Shown piece after piece: positions 57,735 through 64,000 of a stretch of DNA of 64,000 nt. Below the pieces are notes generated by a model. It did not search any database, was not told the DNA's origin, and saw only the letters and a list, made by a program, of their open reading frames with translations. Within the stretch, counting starts at the first letter, position 1; every line of letters begins with the position of its first letter. The translations under genes were made by a program, and so were the position numbers. The stretch is from Heliocidaris erythrogramma (Eukaryota > Echinodermata > Echinoidea > Camarodonta > Echinometridae): the NCBI GenBank assembly GCA_025617745.1, contig CM046870.1:25277501-25341500 (forward strand), given 5' to 3'.

Positions 57735-58566
57735 CTCTTTACAATCATCAATGCATATTCTCAGAACATATCTGTCACTGCTATGCAGACGATACGCAGT
57801 TATACATCTCATTTAGCCCAGTTAGGGACCAAGAGCAGTCCTGTAAGTTGAAGCTCAACGATAGTAAAACAAAATTCCTTATCATTGGAGTACCCAGACA
57901 GGTGTCAAAACTGAATATCAGTTGTATCAAGGTTGACAATACTGAAATCAAACAGTCTGTAGTTGCAAAAAATCTTGGTGTCTGGTTTGACTCTCAGCTG
58001 AGTATGGAAAGACATATATCCAGGACATGTAAAGCAGCCTTTTATCACTATCACCTATAATTGTACGGAAACATTAGTTTATGCCTTTATAACAAGCAAG
58101 ATAGTTTATTGCAATGGTTTACCTGAATCTCAGATATGTAAATTACAACGTGTACAAAATGCAAGTGCAAGATTCATCTGTAACTCCTCTTAATTTTCAC
58201 AATTAAGTTCTGTACTTTATGATCTGCATTGGCTTGGTACGTCAGAGATTTAAATTTAAGCCGCTTCTTACTACCTATAAGGCACTTCACGGCTTGGACC
58301 CCATCTACCTCAGTAAACTCCTGACATTAAAGTCGCCATCCCAGTCTTACACACCTCGTAGTTCCCATGATACCATCATGCTCCTCAGCTATCCGTTGTG
58401 CACGACAAAGATTATCCTAGGAGACCGTTCTTTTGCTAGTGCTGCACCTAAATTTTGGAATGGCCTCCCTCCCTCAATTAGGTACGCATCTTCAATTGAC
58501 ATATTCAAAAACCTTTTAAAAACTCACCTGTTTCAAACCTTTACTTCGACATGTTTTGCTATTTAA
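57735..58566 (+). pseudogene. 5'-truncated CR1/L2-like LINE, C-terminal remnant
   Basis: Starts inside the polymerase with the catalytic HCYADDTQLYISFSP (about 57778). It continues LNDSKTKFLIIG and NLGVWFDSQLSM (to about 58060), then a damaged stretch, then KPLLTTYKALHG, GDRSFASAAPKFWNGLP and LLKTHLF to the stop at 58564-58566. At least three frame changes. The 3' region ends with an ATT-rich tail near 58700. A different lineage from the two LINEs at 18-29 kb. Confidence 0.85.
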
Positions 58567-58719
58567 CCCGGTCTGATTATCCTTCTCCATAAATATGAGT
58601 TTATACATGTTACTGCTACTAGTAGGTTAATTTCTTCTTTTTTATTATGCGCAGTTGAGTATATCTATATACAAATTGCGCAACATAAATTACAATTATT
58701 TATTATTATTATAGGAGAG

Positions 58720-60090
58720 AGGGAGAATTGAATAGGACTTATGCAGACGTTACGAACAAATACTTGGTCCAAACCTTAATTTTGCCTATTGTGTAAAAAC
58801 AATGATTATTCAGTCATGCACGACAGTATTTGAATAATTGAATATCATTGGAAACAGGAAATATGTGGCTTTAAGGTGGTATACTAGTCATTTTGTTGGA
58901 AACGAACAAAATCTCCATATAATAATTCAAAGTAAACTTTGTTGCTTTAATTTGCTACGCACTGTACAGGGTAAATGTTACGCTTGTGGTTGTGTTGTAG
59001 GTCAGGTTTAGCCTATGGTTAGGGTTAGGGCGAAGATTAGGTATAGTGTTTGGTTCATGGTTGAAGCTAGGAATTCGGTTAGTGAAGGATACTGACCTTC
59101 ACGTGTCTAACGTGTTTAAGATTAGTTAATGCATTTAAATTCCCGCAAGTTTGGTTTATGTTTGCTTCTTTATGTGTTTGCTTGTCCCCCCCCCCCCCCC
59201 CCCTTCTTTCATTAGATATATTATCGCGTATTAAAGTGACCTCGACTGAACGTAGTTCTGTACACAAAGCATAATGTATTTGATATCACTGGGGATTTGC
59301 ACCGTCTATTAAAGGGCATAATCTGTAAAGTTTTCTCCCACTTTGCTTGTTTTCATTGTGTCTATAGTAGGGCTTATATGATTATTATCATTATCACTGT
59401 TATTATTATTATTATTAGGCCTAAAAATGAGTAAGAGAAAATGAAACGAGATGACACGGCAAAGCAATGTCACAACAACAGCTTAACTTATAAGTTCATC
59501 TGAAATCTGCTCGCTAGTTTTCTCCTCCTCATCATAATTATGGATAAACGTTAGAATGTTTAAAAAAACAAAATCATGTTCAGAAAAGTAAGCTCTCCAC
59601 ACTTTTTTTTCAAAATTAAGGAGGGGATGTAATGGGCATTCATTTACAATGATCATGAGTATTTTTAAAATCATGTTTAACAATGGACATACGAGAGGTC
59701 TCGTAGGTCCATGGTTCAACCTGCATGCTTGAAGGGGAAGACGGATACTTTGTTTTCCTTCAAATTACCGCAAGCTTGATAAGATTTGGTTTCATGTCAA
59801 CTTTTTATTTAGGGGAGGGAAGGGGAGGGGGCGGGGTAGATTTATTTCTGCTCAGCTTAAAATGATGTGGACAAGGCAATATTAGGTACTTGAACTGTAG
59901 TCTCAGCTTCGTTTTGCTGATGTAATTGTTTATTGTTATCTTAATAATGGTTGTCTCTTATTCTTTGTATAAGGCTACGTGTCGTAATTTTTAAATCAAT
60001 AATGTATAAGGCTATGTGTCGTAATTCTTAAATCAATAATGTATATTTTTCAATTTAAGCATTGTTAATACTCTAAGTTATTTCGTATGC
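58720..60090. other. Inter-cassette stretch before promoter 4
   Basis: No gene. About 59230-59340 matches 13700-13790 (ACAAAGCATAATGTATTTGAT), showing that the LINE-bearing segment 55870-59200 is an insertion or replacement in cassette 3. A poly-C run is near 59187, and a 40-bp direct repeat (AAGGCTA-GTGTCGTAATT) is near 59970-60045. Confidence 0.5.
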
Positions 60091-60094
60091 TTAC

Positions 60095-60705
60095 TTTTCA
60101 CGTAAATTAATTTAATAAGTTTAGTTTAAGCACAGTACTTATGTATATTTTAATAAATTTACTTTTGTATTAAGCGCTATAAAAATTTACTTTTGCATTA
60201 AGCGCTATAAAAATGTAATGTATTATGATTATTATAATTAAATCAATTTTGCTCACGTGTCCAGTGTGACCAGAGCCAGAAATTAAATTATGCTACGGAC
60301 CAACGAAAATTGTGCTAAAATGTGCTAATACCCCAACATTCTCTGACAAGGAAATATAAGGTTCATGAGTTTTTCTCTAGAATTATGCTTTCAAATATAC
60401 CAGATTGCTTAATTTTCACGTAAATTAATTTAATAAGTTTAGTTTAAGCACAGTACTTATGTATTAAGCGCTATAATAATTTACTTGTGCATTAAGCGCT
60501 ATAAAAATGTAATGTATTATGATTATTCTTATTAAATCAATTTGCTCACGTGTCCAGTGTGACCAGAGCCAGAAATTAAATTATGCTAGGGACCAACGAA
60601 AATTGCGCTAAAATGTGCTAATACCCCAACATTCTCTGACAAGGAAATATAAGGTTCATGAGTTTTTCTCTAGAATTATGCTTTCAAATATACCAGATTG
60701 TGCCA
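60095..60705. repeat. Tandem duplication, 318-bp offset
   Basis: The stretch beginning TTTTCACGTAAATTAATTTA and ending AAATATACCAGATTG occurs twice in a row (60095-60407 and 60413-60699). The second copy is slightly shorter. It includes AAGCGCTATAAAAAT, a LINE-tail-like motif, and lies about 270 bp upstream of promoter 4. Confidence 0.85.
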
Positions 60706-60969
60706 AATTATGCCAGGCATAATGCTAGATGCTAAAAGGGTTAAAATTATGCCAACTCTGGCAACTATGCAGGTGTCTCACCAAAACCTTTTTGCATCTC
60801 CCTTTTAAACCGATAGAGCCAAATTTCCCCAGTTGTTGGGCACGTTGAGAATCAACAGCAAGGGATGAGGTAATGTCTCGATATAGCAAGTCAATTCCCA
60901 GCCCCAATTTTAGCGGATGGCGAAATAATCTATTGGTCCCTGGGAAATAATAATTATGCATATTTTCTA

Positions 60970-61080
60970 ATTGGTCGACGATAAAACGATGCGATCTCTG
61001 ATTGGACAGGTAACGTTGGAATTCCCCATGCAGGAGTGGAAGTGGAAAGTCGCCACCAGCACCTCGTTGTCTTATATAAG
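60970..61080 (+). promoter_or_regulatory. Promoter of gene copy 4
   Basis: ATTGG at 60970-60974 and 61001-61005 (31 bp apart), then TATATAAG at 61073-61080. The GC/CACC box is lost (AGGAGTGGAAGTGG in its place). The most diverged of the four. Confidence 0.7.
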
Positions 61081-61104
61081 GAGACACATTGCAGCTTTTA
61101 CTCC

Positions 61105-61244
61105 ACTTTTACATCAAAATACTAGTACACCACTTTTACATTAAAAGGACAGGCAAAGACTCCCGGGCTCTCAACAATTTCACTTTAACGCAGAAGTCTT
61201 GATAGATTTCATTTGACGTTGTCTGAAGCAGATTGTTTGCACAG
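61105..61244 (+). other. Leader exon 1 of gene copy 4
   Basis: It keeps GAAGTCTTGATAGATT and the donor CACAG|GTAAGT at 61244/61245. The ATG found in the other copies reads TTTGACG here, so the upstream ORF start is absent. Confidence 0.6.
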
Positions 61245-61630
61245 GTAAGTGTCAGCTTAGATATAAACTGTAGAAAGTTAGAAAGAGATAGAGTTGGGGT
61301 AATAATTTCATCTGCCAAAAACCCAAAGATATATACATGCATTAATTACAAAACTGTAGTCACGAACATGCATCTTCTCTCTCTCTCTCTCCCTCTTTTC
61401 ACATATTCTTATCACTTTGAATTAATATTGTGTACATTCGTTTGGTTTCTTTTACGACACCTGCAGAAAATAATAATTTGTAATAATTTGCCACATTATA
61501 ACCGTTTTTACAACTATATCTTATGTGCGCTTTATGCCGACTGCAAGTTAAAATAATCTCACATAGGATATATGTTTAAGTAGGATATGTTTGAAAGATA
61601 TCATGTTTTCAGGTGATTCTTCTGGTTTAG

Positions 61631-61677
61631 AGGAAGAAAAAGTCACATCTTTGTCAAATCTGTACTCATAGATTTCT
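61631..61677 (+). other. Candidate exon 2 of gene copy 4
   Basis: 47 nt after TTCTGGTTTAG, ending at |GTAAGAG. Two bases shorter than copy 1. Conservation of both splice signals in the most diverged cassette is the best support for this exon. The coding exon should lie to the right of the window. Confidence 0.5.
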
Positions 61678-62938
61678 GTAAGAGGAACATTTTATATCTT
61701 ATCAGTTCAAAATATGTAACGTAGACCTAACAACTACAATTCAATAAATGCATTTCCTTGTAAAGAACTCTGTGCATAAGTTATGTATGGGTTTCTTTTT
61801 TCAATTTATCAGATATCAAACTATTTTGAATCAAGCCCAATACTAGAGAAAGTAATAATTCATATTGTATTCATTTCAATACTGACATCAATTATCTCAT
61901 CAGCCAGTATGTCGCTATTTTTTCGAGCAAATTTCATTTAAATTTTAAAATTTCTACTGCTCGAGTACAAGGCCAAATTACATTGTGAGAGAATGTAGTC
62001 CCTCGGTCCTGAGCCTATTTTAGGACAAAACTATAACAAGTATGAACAGGCCATATGCCGAAACACCAAAATAGCTTTTCGTTTCATATAACTACTCAAT
62101 TTAACGATGTCAAATATTACATTTGCTTTCATCATTGGTTTTGAATTGAATATTCGTAATTATTTAATATGGCACGAAAAAGAGACATGAAAACGAAGCT
62201 TTTCGACCTGTAATCATCAGGCTATCACGCAGGTATGTAACAAATTAATCGAAATCAAGTATATTATACTCGATGTTTGCGATTGTTCTGAAATTACGGC
62301 GTCCGAGTTCATCGAGTATAATATAGTTGATTTCGAGTAATTTGTTACATAACTGCGTGATAACCTGATGATTGCAGGTCGTAAAGCTTCCTTATCATGT
62401 CTCTTTTTCGTGCCATATTGAAATTTTGTAGTACGAGGAAATTATTTGTCAATTATTTAAATTGATTTAATTTATTAATGCATTTGCATATCATCAGAAA
62501 TTATACTGATCCCAAAGCCATACCGGTGATATAGACTAGCTGTTTCAGATAGTTGAACATAAATATAATTATATCAAAGTGACTTACCAGTACAAATTGT
62601 GCCTGCTCAGTCATGCGATTTCCTTTCATTGTGCTTGATTATGGTGTGATATGGAAGAAGTGAATAAGAGATTTTTAATGATGATTATTTTTAAAAATCA
62701 GTAATCACGAATCTTTTTAAAACCCTAATGAATCCAGTGTGGGAGCCATTCCCTTATTTTGCACAATAATGGTTTCTGGCAGTGCCACTGCAACCATCTG
62801 AAATCGGTCATGTGTGATAATATTTTTTGTGTCAGATGAAAAAAAGAGAAAAAGAACTTTACAGTGAAGTATATATTTGGAAATAAATAAGTTGAATAAT
62901 TTACCCACAAACTGGGGTTTAAGTTTTCAGGGACAAAC
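61678..62938 (+). other. Main intron of gene copy 4
   Basis: Weak match to 3300-4260 (GCATTTGCATATCATCAG near 62480 corresponds to GCATTGGCATATCACCAG near 4205). Contains the foldback at 62167-62418. No gene is seen. Confidence 0.5.
62167..62418. mobile_element. Foldback element with ATATGGCACG ends
   Basis: Arms of about 115 bp: ATATGGCACGAAAAAGAGAC and its inverted form at the right end, continuing through CAGGTCG/CGACCTG, ATCATCAGG and ATCGAAATCAA to ACTCGATG. The centre is about 25 bp. It could form one long hairpin. Absent from other cassettes. Confidence 0.75.
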
Positions 62939-62945
62939 ACACACT

Positions 62946-62998
<53 letters not shown>
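62939..62998. repeat. CA/TA compound microsatellite
   Basis: ACACTCACACAC then a TA run directly abutting the CACTA-type end at 63000. Confidence 0.95.
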
Positions 62999-62999
<1 letters not shown>

Positions 63000-63002
<3 letters not shown>

Positions 63003-63300
63003 TAAGAAAAAAGGTTCAAGTTTGCACCCTAAATGCAACACTGGAAGCACCTTTTGGGTGCAGTCTTACACCCTTCATAAAAAGGGTGCAAAAATGCACC
63101 TTTTTGTTCTTGCACCCTTTAATGCCCGTTTGCACCCTAAAAGGTGCAACTTTGCACCTTTAAGGGTGCAGAAACGTTTGCATCCAGAAAGGTGCAAAGT
63201 GTACCTTTTCTAAAGGGTACAACTCTGCACCCTTTAAGGGTGCAAATTGTATTTAACTGCACCCTTAAAGGTGTATAATTTATATATATTTTTGCTTTTG
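63000..63300. mobile_element. CACTA-like transposon end with subterminal repeats
   Basis: It begins CACTAAGAAAAAAGGTTC at 63000, a CACTA/EnSpm-type terminus. The next 280 bp are packed with about 15 copies of TTTGCACCCT or AAAGGGTGCA in both orientations, like the subterminal transposase-binding repeats of CACTA elements. The other end is not seen in the window. No coding sequence. Confidence 0.55.
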
Positions 63301-64000
63301 CGCCTTTTAAAAATATAAATTAACATTTATCTGATTAATTTTTTTAAAGGGTGTACGTATAAATAATTTCCCACTTTTTAGTTGCATGCACTATGTTTTG
63401 GTTCGTGTTGAAATTGTAACAATGGTCGAAATTCCAAAGTCAGCCCTTCGTGCACCCAAAACTTTACCTTATCCTAACCCTAAGTCAAAGCCCTCTCAAA
63501 TACTCTCAGCAAAAATTAAAAAAAGAAAGAAAGTGGACAGCCTTTATTTTTCATAATTTTCATATAATCGATCAATAAAATATAATAGAATAAACATAAA
63601 ATTAAGAAAATTCAATATTCTACCAACATCAATTAAGACCAAGTTTTGAACTTTCACCCATGGATGGGCACATTCATTTAACCGTTAGAAGGTCTGATTA
63701 AGAAAATTGCAAAAAAAATAGAGCAAGTAGCCATTCAAATGTTAATAGGTGCATCTGTAAGACATTCTTGTTCAACAGTTAAAACAAAGCATGAGATATA
63801 ATGAGGAGGATTGACCTCTGGATATCTACCGTATTCTCAGGACTGCATTTTCTTTTTTCATTGCTTTACATTTGACTCTACAAGATAAAAATGCTCATCA
63901 ACGTTTGAATGACCAGATGCTCCATTTTTGCAATTCTCATTAATTGCTAAATGGCTATGCTCACTCATGCATGAATGGTAACCGATTCCGATTGCATATC
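63301..64000. other. Right edge, AT-rich sequence
   Basis: No gene or recognisable repeat. It is either interior of the CACTA-like element or intron of gene copy 4. Confidence 0.4.

Overview
The window is AT-rich metazoan DNA with introns, TATA/CCAAT promoters, long microsatellites, poly-G tracts and dense mobile elements. No prokaryotic features are visible. APE-type LINEs of CR1/L2/Jockey style, one with a 2A-like NPGP motif, plus a diverse set of foldback, hAT-like, mariner-like, Kolobok/T2-like and CACTA-like elements suggest a marine deuterostome. A sea urchin is the best guess, but the species is an inference.

The backbone is a head-to-tail array of one gene cassette on the + strand. 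Each cassette has a promoter (two inverted CCAAT boxes 30-31 bp apart, then a TATA box), a leader exon ending in TTTGCACAG|GT, a candidate 47-49 nt second exon, an intron, and a GC-richer terminal exon. That exon encodes an unrecognised Gly/Ser-rich basic protein of about 72 residues. Promoters lie near 2.4, 15.8, 41.5 and 61.0 kb. Coding exons lie at 5516-5734, 30201-30419 and 49973-50203; the fourth should lie beyond the right edge. Copies 1 and 2 look intact. Copy 3 has a frameshift and an element inserted in its candidate exon 2. Copy 4 has lost the leader ATG.

TATA-to-TATA spacings of 13.4, 25.8 and 19.5 kb differ mainly because each cassette received different insertions, and the paralogous cassettes act as empty sites. 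Cassette 1 holds a 3.6 kb TTAA-flanked element (8661-12244) carrying a LINE. Cassette 2 holds an 11.86 kb TA-flanked inverted-repeat element inside the gene's intron (16854-28710), itself containing a LINE split by an opposite-strand LINE. Cassette 2 also holds a 3.96 kb element with satellite-like inverted ends and an 8-bp target duplication (33552-37506), and a 1.04 kb mariner-like element (39776-40815). Cassette 3 holds a 4.48 kb sibling of the satellite-ended element (42416-46899) and a local triplication around CA repeats.

The most novel-looking system is a group of small and large inverted-repeat elements, called X, Y and Z here. They share an outer end related to GTTTACAT and parts of an internal scaffold. 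Each type carries a different short motif repeated at its ends and inside (TCCGAGGAC, TTGTGGGGTAC or TTCCGAAGG), as if the motif had been replaced everywhere within an element at once.

All protein-level calls beyond the reverse transcriptase, endonuclease and LINE ORF1 fragments are tentative. Exon boundaries are read from splice signals and cross-copy conservation, not from transcripts.
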